NCBI RefSeq assembly: GCF_032854445.1
Contig: NC_088307.1
Coordinates: 11,282,001 to 11,346,000 of the forward strand
DNA: 64,000 nt
Source: Liolophura sinensis
Taxonomy: Eukaryota; Mollusca; Polyplacophora; Chitonida; Chitonidae
Direction: 5' to 3'
The notes below the pieces were generated by a model. The model saw only the letters and a list, made by a program, of their open reading frames with translations, did no database searches and was not told the origin of the DNA. Below are positions 36,441 to 49,100 of the stretch, in pieces. Within the stretch, counting starts at the first letter, position 1. Each line of letters begins with the position of its first letter. The position numbers and the translations under genes were made by a program.

Positions 36441-36499
36441 TTATATTTATTTGCTTGGTGTTTAACACAGTACTCAAGAATTTTCCACTTATACACCAG
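36441..36499 (-). mobile_element. SINE-1 tail fragment
   Basis: TTTATTTGCTTGGTGTTTAA and TACTCAAGAATTTTCCACTT are recognisable. Confidence 0.7.
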
Positions 36500-36564
36500 T
36501 TACGTGTGTGGGTGGAGAAAACAGGTATCATTCATGCCTGGAGTCTTCTTCTGGAGTCTACACA

Positions 36565-36635
36565 CACCTAATGACTCCTCGTCATCACATGATTGAAACA
36601 CTGCTAAGTACAATCCCAAGCATACATACAGTATG
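36565..36635 (+). mobile_element. decayed SINE-2 tail
   Basis: CTCGTCATCACATGATTGAA and CCCAAGCATACATACA resemble the SINE-2 end. Confidence 0.45.
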
Positions 36636-36743
36636 CATACCATTTAGACTAAAGGACACAGAATACGAGTGACACAACAAAGTGTTTCTGGTATCTTTAA
36701 TATGGCAGGTCTCGTAAGAATTCCGGATTTGATTAAAAGCTGA

Positions 36744-36749
36744 TTTATT
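36744..36749 (-). promoter_or_regulatory. candidate poly(A) signal of the SMYD3-like gene
   Basis: AATAAA on the - strand lies about 245 bases after the stop codon, in an AT-rich context. It is the nearest canonical signal I found downstream. Confidence 0.45.
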
Positions 36750-36993
36750 GAGTGACCAAGCACATCAGAAAAACAAAATCACTTCTTGTCGGAAATAACT
36801 AAGATTGTATTACACATAAATGTTGTCTTCAACATAATTTATGGCCCCATCAGTTGAAATTTTAACACATTAGTCTTAAATTAACCCAGTATCTCCAGTT
36901 TTAACATTTATGGTTCAAAAATAAGCTTTTAGGCCACAATTCAAATTTTAACTTAAATATAAACTAGTTCCTTTAAGTTAGACCGTGATAAAA

Positions 36994-37110
36994 TTAATGA
37001 TTTGACTCCAGTTTAACCCTCATCTCTTCCTGACATTGATCAATTAGCTGAAGCAAGTCTTCCACCAATGGGTGATCTCTCCCATGAGTCACCACCAGTA
37101 TACTTCGGGC
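36994..37110 (-). CDS. SMYD3: SMYD3-like last coding exon
   Basis: Thirty-eight codons in phase 0 plus TAA include ARSILVVTHGRDHPLVEDLL, then QLIDQCQEEMRVKLESNH. The acceptor is TTGTTGTTATAG. It matches the SMYD3 end MRVTHGREHSLIEDLILLLE. Confidence 0.93.
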   Translation of the reverse strand, partial: ARSILVVTHGRDHPLVEDLLQLIDQCQEEMRVKLESNH

Positions 37111-40100
37111 CTATAACAACAAGGGGAGATAACTCAAATCACATGCGGACTAAGGGAGACAACTTTGCACTAAAGAAAATTCTCTATGACCACAATCTTC
37201 AACCTTTTTAATCGCCTGCGCAACCAATAGTTTAAAACATTGTGAGAGAACTATCGGGTATAGGGAACTAATTGGCACAGTTTTAGGAAGCTTAGGCGCA
37301 AACTAACCATTTTTAGCCCATTTTCGTAATAATTCTAGGCATAAATTCCAATTTTAAAAAAAAGGCTCTGGTGGGTGAAAGTGTTGAAGATATACTGTAA
37401 ATATATATATATATAATGCAAGTGTTCACTTAGGAGATGTCACTATTATGTGTGCTCAGCATCTGACTGCCTTCACAGAAGTTCATTGTGAAAAGTAAAT
37501 GCTACCTGTTACACTTCGTCTACAACTGAATTATTTACTAGTACCCTATAGAATCACATGAAGATCTCGCATTACCTCCAAGTAAAGATATATCAAACAA
37601 ACTTAATACGGGATGAAATCTTTTGCACACATGTAGATCAGAAAAGTTGCCTAAACATTCTAATTAGCTTACCTGTTCCAGGTGGGTTAACGCATGTGGC
37701 AGATGCTTCAAGTATAACTCTAGTTTCCCAATCTTCATTAGAAGAACACCAACAATTGGGCTGTTAGGTGGGTAAAACAGTCTGTAACAACCAATTGGGC
37801 TGTTAGGTGGGTAAAACAGTCTGTAACAACCAATTGGGCTGTTAGGTGGGTAAAACAGTCTGTAACAACCAAAACATCTTCACTGTAGTTACAGTCTTTA
37901 GCATCCATGCTTACAGACTTGTTTTTATTTCTGCCAAGGAGGTTATTATGTATTTTATGAGGTTTATATGAGACAGTCTCTTAGCAAATTAACCTGCAGA
38001 TGACCAAGAGTTTCCCGCAGGCTCTGCCCAGTTTCCTTCCACCATAATGCTGGCCGCCTTCGTATAAGTGAAATATTCTTGAGTACGGCGTAAAACACCA
38101 GTCAAATGATTTCTAAATCTTAGCAAATTTATAGAAAACATTAGGCACAGATTTCGATTGCATTTTGTGTAAAGTTTACAGCTAAGCAATTATCCACTTT
38201 CACAGCCCAAAGTTGTATATTTAGCGATCATGGGGAATTGCACTCTCAGAATGCAAACCTCCGTGACAAAGGGTTGATGTTTAATGCTCACAGCTTTCTT
38301 CATTTTTCTGGGCAATTTCTTTTAAGCCGAAGTTATCATACATCACTTGTACTAAATGTTTGAGACACAACAAAAGTTACCAGGGAATATACTCATTGTT
38401 AATCCCCTGTGTCTCGGACAAAATAAACCTATCTACATGTACTTGCATCAAAAAGCTCCGTTTGACATCATTTTACCATATATCTACCTGAAGCCTCTGA
38501 TTGTGTCCTCGCCATACTTCATAGCTTCTTCCCATTTCTTCATCTCAATGCAAACTTCAAAGGCGTTATCACGGCACTTCACCAAGTAAACGTTATTCTC
38601 ATGCAAAAGTTTCCCTTTTTTTTTCAAAAATGTTTCACAAAGTGATAAGGCTTCCTTAAAATCTGACAAAACAAAACAAAACAAAAAAAAACAGAGAATA
38701 TGTGCATTTATTAACAATACAGCAAGAGTGAGATCAATGCACTGTAACAACCTGTGAACTGTCTGTGGTGGGTTTTCCCCAGGCTCTGCTTGGTTTCCTG
38801 CCATCATAATGCTGGCATTATCGAAGTTTAAGAACCTTGAGATATGCTTGTAATGGCAGAATGAATAGCAGACAGACTTGGTGTTGGTAACTGGAACACC
38901 CAGGATCGTCCTATTTCAAACTTTTAGAAAAGCAGGGGCTGTTTTCCAAGAGTGTTTTAACTTTATGACGGCGCAGGGTATTTATGATGGACTAACTTTT
39001 TTTAATGTCAGTTTCTCAAAGCATGTCTTAAATCTCTTCGACGGGGGAAACTTCTACGAACTATCAGCAACCTAGTTTTTGACAAGAACTGGAACTTTTC
39101 AATAAAAAAAGGTAAAAAATGCACATGCACTGACGTAGAGGCAACAACATGAGCTTGTTAGCTTAAGCTTAAGAGGTGGTTACGCGTGCGAACACTTCTC
39201 TGGTCCATTTTCTGTAGCCAGTTACTGAAACGTACATAATGTTTTGGTAGGTACTTATTGCGGCGTCTGTGGGCCACATTTGACCCCATATTTGCAGGTC
39301 TTCCATTGTTACGACCGACCTACAACAACTGCGACCTGTCGAGGGTGTAATTTTGTTTTGAGAAACAGTGACGTAAATTTTACGACTGAAGACGCGCGTA
39401 AGCCTATGACCATTCTACAACCAGAGAAACAGCCCTCAGGTCTTTTAATACATGCAGTGTTGACAGGAAAAAACAACATAAAGTGCAGGGAGTTCACTAA
39501 AAACTGAAATTCTTCAACGATTCTGCATGTTTGAAAGAGGCATTTTCTGAGGGCATTAGTCTCTATACCCAGACTGACAAAATTATACTTTCTGTGAAGC
39601 TCTGAAATCAGTCAATCCATCCAATGTATTTTTTTTTTTTGCAGAAATTAAGTGAAGATGGCGCATAAATTGCACTAAAAGTTGATCTTTCACATGCGAA
39701 AAGGTTGAGAAATTAGGTATCTCACAAAGAGGCATAACTCATTCAAATTTTAAAGCTTTGTGGCTGCTTTCCAATAGGGCCTCTGTTATGGTGATTTTAA
39801 CAAAAATCAAGAAATTTAATAACTAAGCAGTTTTGTGATGGTGCTTTACACCCAAAACATTTACGACGGAAGGTGTACCATCAAGTAACCTGTTACTACT
39901 GAAGGGTACAGACAAAAATTAAATCAAGCCAACGTTATGAGCATGACTTGTGGACAAGAATTACCTGCCATTTTCTTGATCTCTTCTATTTTCTGTAGGT
40001 CTTCCTTACATTTCTGTAAAAATCTCCTCGCATCACCACTGGTGTAGTTCCGTGGCACCTCATTACAACGTGTACAAGCTTTCAACGCACCATCCATTAT

Positions 40101-43100
40101 ATCTGGTGACTCATTTCTAGCACCTGAAAAAAATATTGATTAAAAACTATAAAGACACTGACACATTAGCTGAACAGAAGTGGTACACATGTACTTTATG
40201 AAGAAAGCACCCTCCTCACAGTGCATGTCCCACTCTCCATATTCCCTGTACATCACTACTCCATGTTCATAATCTTTGACTAAAGCATTCACAACATTAT
40301 TCTAATCAACGCCTGAAACAATTTTTGATGTTGAATGCTGATTAAATACCAGTAGTTCTGCGCGCAGGACATCAGTGGTGAGGCTAAGCCTAAATAAACC
40401 TACGTGCGTCGCAGAGGCTCCAACAATCAAGCTTGTCAAGTGATGGCAGTGACGCATAGACAGCGGGGTCATCAGATGTGCAGTAAACATGGTAGTATAG
40501 TACTGATTTATTTATTTGATTTATTTGATTGATGTTTTACACCGTACTCAAGAATATTTCACTTATACGACGGCAGCAGAGCCTGGGACCATCCGCAGGT
40601 TGCTGGCAGACCTTCCCACTTACGGCTGGAGAGGAAAGTAAACTATGGTATTGAAGTGCATATACCCAGTAGGTTTATATTATCTAAGTGAATATATTTT
40701 TGATTATTACAATAAAAAGAAAGGGATAATAAAATAAATTCATTGTACCACAATACATATCAAAATTAGTCTTCTTATAAAGCTTACCCAGGAGCCTGCG
40801 GATGGCCGTGGGTTTCCCCTGGGCTCTGCCCGGTTTCCTCCCTCCATAACGCTGGCCGCCATCGTATAAGTGAAATATACTTGAGTACGGCGGAAAACAC
40901 CAACCAAAAAAAAAAAACACCAAATAAATAAATAAAATACCAGTACTTAATCCACTATCAATAAAACATTTTTATTTCAAATTTTTCATACATTAAAATA
41001 GAGAAAAACCAGGGAATAATTGTGTTGGCTCATTGATTTTTGAGACGAGACCATATTTTTGGGGCTTAAAAAATCTATATTTGGTTGATGAAATGAAATG
41101 CCCTGTATTAACCTAGAATAGCTCAAACTGTTGCCTTTCAGTAAATATCAGACTTGTACCTGTAATATCTGAGAAACTTTATTATTAATTTTGAAAGACA
41201 AACATGTGCACAGATGAGGCTATTATCTTGTGCAAGTTAATTATTTTAGTTATTCCATAAAATAATAACAAAACTTGACTGGTTTTGCGAAGATTGATCT
41301 TTTGCCAAAAATCTCTGCTATGGCCTCTTTAATCAAATACCTTTATCTCTGAACACCATTCCTTTACAGTTATGATTCTCACACCTGGTGGCCAACATCA
41401 CGTCATCCTGTTAAACAAGGGAGATAACTGTAAGTGATACCCTTCATATATCAACTTAATGTACACGTATATCTGTCTGCCATTTTTCTTCTTGTGAGTA
41501 AATTAGTACACGTAATTGCCCAGTTTGAACAATGCTCCTCAATCACTAATATTCCATGTAACTTTAGATGACTATCTCAGCAAAACTGAATGAATTTTAC
41601 ATGTACAGGTCAAGATATATTCATCTGGTGCTATTATGACAGCTATGCAAATGACTGATTTACATATTTATTTATTTGATTGGTGTTTTCACGCCATACT
41701 CCAGAATATTTCACTTATACGACAACGGCCAGCATTATGGTGGAAGCAAACCACGCAGAGCACGAGGGAAACCCACGACCATCCACAGGTTGCTGGGAAA
41801 CCTTCCCACGTACGACGGGAGAGGAAGCCAACATGAGCTGGACTTGAACTCACAGCGACCGCATTGGTGAGAGGCTCCTCGGTCACTGAACTGGAGCTGG
41901 CTAGCTAACCCCCTAGGCCATGGAGGCCCCCAAAATGATAAAATTTGATACATATGCAGTTATGTATAAACATACGCTAATTCTTTACATTTTTGAGTCA
42001 GCTGGTCTTCTTTTCTTAGCCATGCAATATACATATAACTAGCAGGACTATTACTTCATTCTTTTCTTTCTGGACCGGTAGATCCAGGATCAATCCTTGA
42101 TCGAGTCACACCTAAGACTTTAAAAGAGGAAGTTGTAACTTCCTCGCTTGGCGTTCAGCAAGAAGGGGATAGTGCAATGACTGGTTGACCCGTATCAGTA
42201 TACTTGCCTTCGGTAAGTCGTCTCAGTGAAGCAGCACTAAATAAAAGAGCGGTGGAAATCCGTCCTGCTACAAGGAGGCACATTACACGTACATGCACCC
42301 TAAAGATTCCTTCGTCGTCATATGACTGAAAAATTGTTGAGTACGACGTTAAACCACAAGCACTCACTCACTCACTCACTCACTCACTCACTCATTCTTT
42401 TCTTTACAGGGTTATTCCATCTAACGAACAACATATTCACTCATATCATTTTTTTATAATTCTTTGCTTTCAGCACTACTGCTATCTGTCCTCAAAATTA
42501 GATGAATTGGTCCACACGAGAAAAGGCCAAAAACACAGGTGAGAGCTAGACAATGATACTCTGGAAAAGAGTTTCCTTTCTAGGTCGAGAGATACAGCCA
42601 TGACAACTTGCATAGAGTTGACGACGTAACACCCCAAGCATTCATTCATTCATTTAAAAAAGAGTAACAGATACACGTGCCCTAATTCCTCAACCTTTTT
42701 GCATATGAAAGAGCAACTTCCAGTGCAATTTATGCACCTATTTCATTTGATTTTGGAGGCAAAAAATACATTGACCGGATTTTTGGCCAATTTCAGTGCT
42801 TTACGAAAATTATACTTTCGTCAGTCTACACAGAAAAATGCCCTCAGTATATGCTTGAATACACAATTTGCAAACATGAGAAAAGGCTGAAGAATTGTAG
42901 TACATAACCGTACGTGGGAAGGTCTACCAACAACCTGAGGATGGTCGTGGGTTTCCCCCAGGCTCTGCCTAGCTTCCTCCCACCGTAGTGCTGGCCGCCG
43001 TTGTATAAGAGAAATATTCTTGAGTATGGTGTACAACACCAATCAAATAAATAAATACAGTACATAAAGTAATAATATAGCAAATTAAGCCGATTAATGT

Positions 43101-46100
43101 TTAAATTAAAGCAAAGATAGACCTGAAAAGACCAAAATTTAAATGTATGAGTCCCACCAATCACCTCCCCAAAAATTCACGAATTTCCCGTAAATTATTT
43201 CTAGGTTGAGACAATGGCAGTCACAAAGATGGAGGCAGACGCCCTCTTGCTCAGAAAGATTGCAGCTTCATATAAATGTAAACCTTACAACTGAGCTTAA
43301 AAATAGGACAGATCAGCATTGTAAGGTGATTGTAACTTTTTTTGAGTTATACCAAATTTGACATAATGATCATTATGCTGATCTGAATAAATGTAACTGA
43401 AAAATGTACCATCAACTTTTTCTTGACTTCCACAAAAGGGTTCTACATCATAAGGATTCAGATGTTAACAACAATAATAAGTCAAAAAATTCTTTTTTGA
43501 GACAATTTACTTGGCAAATTGCACATTTTTGCAAACCAAAGTTTTAGGCCAAAAATTTATAACATCAATGTTGAGGCATGTGTAAATATTTACAACAGGG
43601 TCAACCCGAGTGTAATTTCTGACTGAAAGTTAAGACTATCGCAGCTTACAATATCCTCATGCAGCAGAGTATGAAATGTAACACAAGGTTACAATCATGA
43701 TCTTATGAAGTCATTCATGTTTTAGTGCCACGCGAGAACAGAACCCTCACACATCAGTCAGTGTGCATTCAATAATTTATGAATGTCATATTTTATGTCA
43801 TATATTTGTCAACGATCTAAACGGCTGAGCAAGAGCTGCCATTCACTTAATACCGCAAGTACCAAGAGAAATAAAGCTGTGGTATGCCTGTTGATGATTT
43901 GAGGGGCTGTCCAGAGCTGGGATTGAACCGTGTTTGCACATCCCAGAAATTGAAAGACAAGCATCCTCAGGAAGACTCACACAGCACAAGCATTAGCACA
44001 AGTCAGATTCAAACAGCTATGGGTTAGTGGTCTCCAATGTCAGCACTTATTACCGCTCAGCCAACATTGCATAGCAACCATGTACAGCTCATCAAGTACA
44101 AGTGCTCAAGAATATTTCACTGAAGCCCTGTCCAGAGTAACCAGTATCACTCAACATTTGTTCACTCAACAAGAGTCAACTTAAAATTGAGTCAACAAGT
44201 TGAGCCGTGTTGAGTAGTCCGGACGGGTTCTTCAACTCCATTCAACAACACTCAACACTATCCGACATTGTTTAATCGAAAATCTGCATTCATACAAGAT
44301 GAGTCAAGTTGAGTGGATATAGACAATCAGCGGGCGTGTAAGAAATAACGTGACCGTATTAAGGCACGTGACCTGAGCAAAATTGCAGCACGAAAGGGGA
44401 AAGAGAGAAACTGGTCTCACCATGAGACAGTTTCATAGATACAGGAGTATGACCACGGCAATAAGTGCAGTCAATAAACCCATGACACAATTCTTCCAGC
44501 TGCCCGTCATTGTGTCTCATGCAGAGTGAAATGGACAGTAAAATGGAAAGTTGCTTACAATTTATGGAAAGTCTGGTAAAAAAAACACAGCTCAACACTG
44601 TTCAACACATGACGTCAATGTTGGACAATGCTGGCGTATCTGACCTGTAGTGTTGATGCGACACTCAACTTACTTCAACACCATTCAACTTGCTGCTGGG
44701 TGCCGGCCGCTGTACAAGGACGCCGGCCAGCAATATGGTGGAAAGAAATTACCACACTGACAATATATTTTATTTATTTATTTGATTGGTGGTTTCTGCT
44801 GTAGTCAAGAATATTTCACTTATACGACGGGGACATTATTGTGGGATGAAACCAGGCAGAGCCCAGGGGAAACCCACGACCGCAGGTTGCTGGCAGTCCT
44901 TTCCACATACGCCGGAGAGAGGCTCCTGGGTCATTATGCTGCTCTAGCGCGCTAACCAACTGAGACACGGAGGCCCCCAACATTGACAATATAAGAATTG
45001 TTTCCAAAAGATAAGATTACCGTGACAAACCAATTCCCGTAATTCACTCCTTTACCGGTGATCCAACGGCCCCCAGGGGCAAAGCCCTAAAATGTGCTAC
45101 ATAGTCCCTGAACGTGTTTCAATTTGTGTAGCCAATTATGAATTATTTTTGCTTAACTAGACAATTAAAAGCGTCCTTTCTCTGAGGTTTTTTTTCGGGT
45201 TTTTTTGTTTTTTCATTTTGGATGTTATATTCACTAATTCTCATCTCGATAGCCATTAAACTGTTTACTCAAGTTCTAACGTGCTCTTAAATCGAAATGG
45301 CTGAAATACTGTCAATTCTGTGGTGTGAAATCGTCATCATTTATTCTTCAAAATCCATTTTTGAGTTCTACTTTTCTCCATTATACATCTATATATGTAG
45401 TTTTTGTAGGTAGACATCATACTGCTAAAAACCTAGCTTTTCTGAACCAACATCTATGTTACAAATACTATATCATATCATTTATTCATGTAGGTAATAA
45501 AAATAATGAATAGCTAGAAGGTACATTTATTATCATTTTTGAAAAATTTTTCACATAGTGTACCCATAGTTTGATCATTCATGAAACAACCAGAATGTTT
45601 ACGGTTCGTCACGTGACAAAAGCAAATATCTTTAAACCGCACCATGACAACAGAAGCATAATTTTTGAGGACATCACAAAACGCTAATTTTCTTCCGTAC
45701 TTTACATGTTTAAATATCAGTATCAACTTTCCCCAAACCAAAAATTAAAAAACAAAAAATGAGTTACACTTTTGAGACTTCTGATATCTGGGGTATTGGA
45801 TGAGAAATTACAAACTATAGAAACCAGTGTACACACATTATTTTTATTTCTTCAACAAAGTTAAAGCTAAATTTCACTTGTAACCCTGGTTTCCAGAGTG
45901 TGTACTTAGTGAAACGTCAAAAGAACCATCATTCCAGGGGATCAGCTGGCTAAGACAGTTAACGTGCTGACTTGATGGCTTCAACCATTGGTGCCCTTCA
46001 CCAGTGAGGTCAAGTGTTCAAATCCAGCCTTTGCCATTTTCACAACTTTTAAGTCATGAGGTTTAATTATGGTGTGGGTACCTTGATGGTTTACCCCATA

Positions 46101-49100
46101 CTGTTCATTTTCCTCCAACAATAAACTAGACTGCCATCCCACAAAGAGAAAAATTTTTGAGCATGTTGTTAAACAACCAATTAATCAATCAATCAATCGA
46201 TCAATATATAAATCCAAGCACTTCACGGTATTGTGGCATAAGTGCTGAGCTGTCCAACCAAAGGACGTGTCAATGTATTTCTGAACATATGTTTGTCAAA
46301 GCAATACAAACATTTAAAGGTTAACAGTTAAATCAATAGATGTCAATTTGAATACCTGCCACAGGTAAGCTAAATAATACTTGTATAATACACTAAAAGT
46401 AGACTACAGAGTAGTAGACTAGAGTTCATGTTTGTAGTGTATTAGCTGTCAGCATCCTACTCATACTGTACCCTCCCCCCCCCCCCCCCCCCCCACCCCA
46501 CCACCATGCAATCTAAACCTGTTGCTACCTGAGTGGCTGTAGCTCTGCTCTCATGTTACCTGACACTAACGAGTCTGGTGTAACAGGTGTATCAGAGCTC
46601 AATGTACACAGTGCACTACATATACCTATGCAGAGGTCTCTATGTGAATTTGAATTTCACTCAATCGCCTAATGCATACCTAGCGTCTTTCCAACTTCCC
46701 TGAAAACTGTTGACTGTTTCTGTTGTATGATTCCGTCCTATTTTGTACTTTACCTCCAAATTCTCAACCTTTCCCCACATGAAAGAGCAGCTTTCATTAT
46801 CACTTATGCACACTTTTAATTTGATTTCAAAGACAAAACTACATTGGTTGGATTGTCGAGTTCTAGGGCTTCACAAAAATGTAATTTTATCAGTCTACAC
46901 AGAATAATGCCTTCACAATATGCTTGAATAAACGCCTTGCAAACATGCGAAAAGGTCGAAAATACTTTCTTAGTTCTTTGGTACTTTGTGTTATACATCA
47001 TTTTGAGAATTGGCCTTACAATTATTGACCTGGAAAAACCCTACTAGTTGACGGCCGGTATACGAATTCACTCAGATTCAATAAAGACTCAGCTTACAGT
47101 ACTTTGACTGGGCTAGAGAAAAATAATACCTGCCTATGGTATCATACCATTCGAAAATTAGGGAACATAATTTTGAAGTTGAAGTTCATAAATTCACTAC
47201 ATAAATACCATAAAGGAAAATCAATGCGCTAGGGCATAAACAAGTGCTGAATGACATGTCTGTGAAAAATTCAAATTGTACATTACAAACATTCTGAACA
47301 ACTGCTAATTTAAGAGGGTTATCGCTTTCATTGTCCCACACAGTGTATACAAGCACGACAATTTAAGAGGGTTATCGCTTTCATTGTCCCACAGTATATA
47401 CAAGCATGACAATTTATGAGGGTTATCGCTTTCATTGTTCCACACAATATACACAAGCATGACAATTTAAGAGGGTTATTGCTTTCGTTGTCTCACACAG
47501 TATAAACAAGCACGACAATTTAAGAGGGTTATCGCTTTCATTGTCCCACAGTATATACAAGCACGACAATTTAAGAGGGTTATCGCTTTCGTGTCTCACA
47601 CAGTCTACACAAGCGTGACAAATTTAAGAGGGTTATCGCTTTCGTTGTCCCACACAGTATATACAAGCATGACAATTTAAGAGGGTTATCGCTTTCCTTG
47701 GCCCACACAGTATATACAAGCACTACAATTTAAGAGGGTTATTGCTTTCGTTGTCCCACACAGTACACACAAGCATAACAATTTCAGAGGGTTGTCGCTT
47801 TCCTTGGCCCACATGGTATATACAATCATAAACAATTTAAGAGGGTTATCGCTTTCGTTGTCCTACACAGTATACACAAGCATGACAATTTAGATGGTTA
47901 CACACAGTATACACAAGCCTGACAAGTTAAGAGGGTTATCGCTTCCGTTGTCCCACAGTATATACAAGCATGACAATTTAAGAGGCTGTGCCTCAATGGC
48001 TCACTTGGCTAAAACACATTCTCGTGAAAGCCATAGAACAAAGAGTTAAATGTCCAGCAAAGCTAAACAAATAAAACAAATACATAATTAAACAAAATGC
48101 AATTTCTTCAAAGCATGTTGAAACTAATCCTGATCTTCGGATTGACTCATTAAGACTTTGACAGGAATCAAAGCTGTCAACTTTTATAATTTTATTTCAC
48201 CCACATGTATAGGTTTACAACATGTATTAATCATGAAACAAGAGAGTAGATGACCCAAAATTTTCACCGAGACTAAGTAGCACATTTATCTAATTGCAGG
48301 TGTTCAACTGATCTTACATGTACATGGAAACAGAAAGGTGTTTTGAGGTTTGGAAGGCATGATGATACGATACAGCTATTAGAAAAAAATAAAAGCTTCA
48401 GCATCTAAAGTTATATCTTATGACATTTGCTTGCCTTACAGATGCACTTTGTTGGGGCAAAATTGAAGGTGATTTTAAGGCAATTCTTACAAGTAAGTTG
48501 ACACTCTAATCTATACATGTACATTATCACCTACTCAAGCCGCATGTGTGTAATACAGATACAGCCTTTTTTTTATCACCAAATATGAAATCCAAGTACC
48601 GCATTAAGAAATAAAGATCTAGTTGGCTCGAAACTCTTCAGGCTCAGAATATGTCGTCCAGTTTTGTTTTTTTTTTTGTTCAAACAATATCATTAGTATT
48701 ACAAAAAGTAAAATAAATACTGCTGTGTAAAACCCAGAGAGCATACACGCATACAGAAAATTATATACTAGTTTCAACACAGATTGGGTAGTTATAGTAA
48801 CATCCGGGTCATACATGTCAGCTGCTACATTATTCACTACACAAGTACCAGAAAATGTAATCCTTATACTCACAATGTACCAGTCAAATACGCACATACA
48901 TGTACATGTATGTTTTCACAAATTAATAATTGGCTAAACAAAACAAACAAAAAAACAACACCATATGTAAAAGACACATTAATACAGAGCATATGTGTTA
49001 CAATACCATATTTCATTTGTATGTATTGTAAATATTTTTTCAGAAGCGCTTACAAACATCATATTAAAACAAGTCATTATTTATCTGAAATCCAAGTAAT

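Larger units (their letters stand above)
28654..36993. other. intergenic region between convergent genes
   Basis: This holds the probable RALGPS 3' UTR, a CpG-richer patch (31150-31640), a 125 bp satellite and several SINE-1 copies. No protein gene could be supported. Confidence 0.6.

Noticed and set aside
39244-39507. An 87-codon + strand frame with CxxC-like pairs
   Set aside because: No recognised zinc knuckle spacing and no gene context; kept only as a low-confidence region note.
45056-45086. A 31 nt segment on the - strand with acceptor TTTTAG and donor GTAAAG that also fits the SMYD3 phase gap
   Set aside because: The exon at 41341-41407 fits the same gap with conserved zinc-binding cysteines; this one encodes nothing family-like.
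47311-47985. Regular repeats as a CRISPR array
   Set aside because: Units are contiguous with no unique spacers, and the genome is animal.
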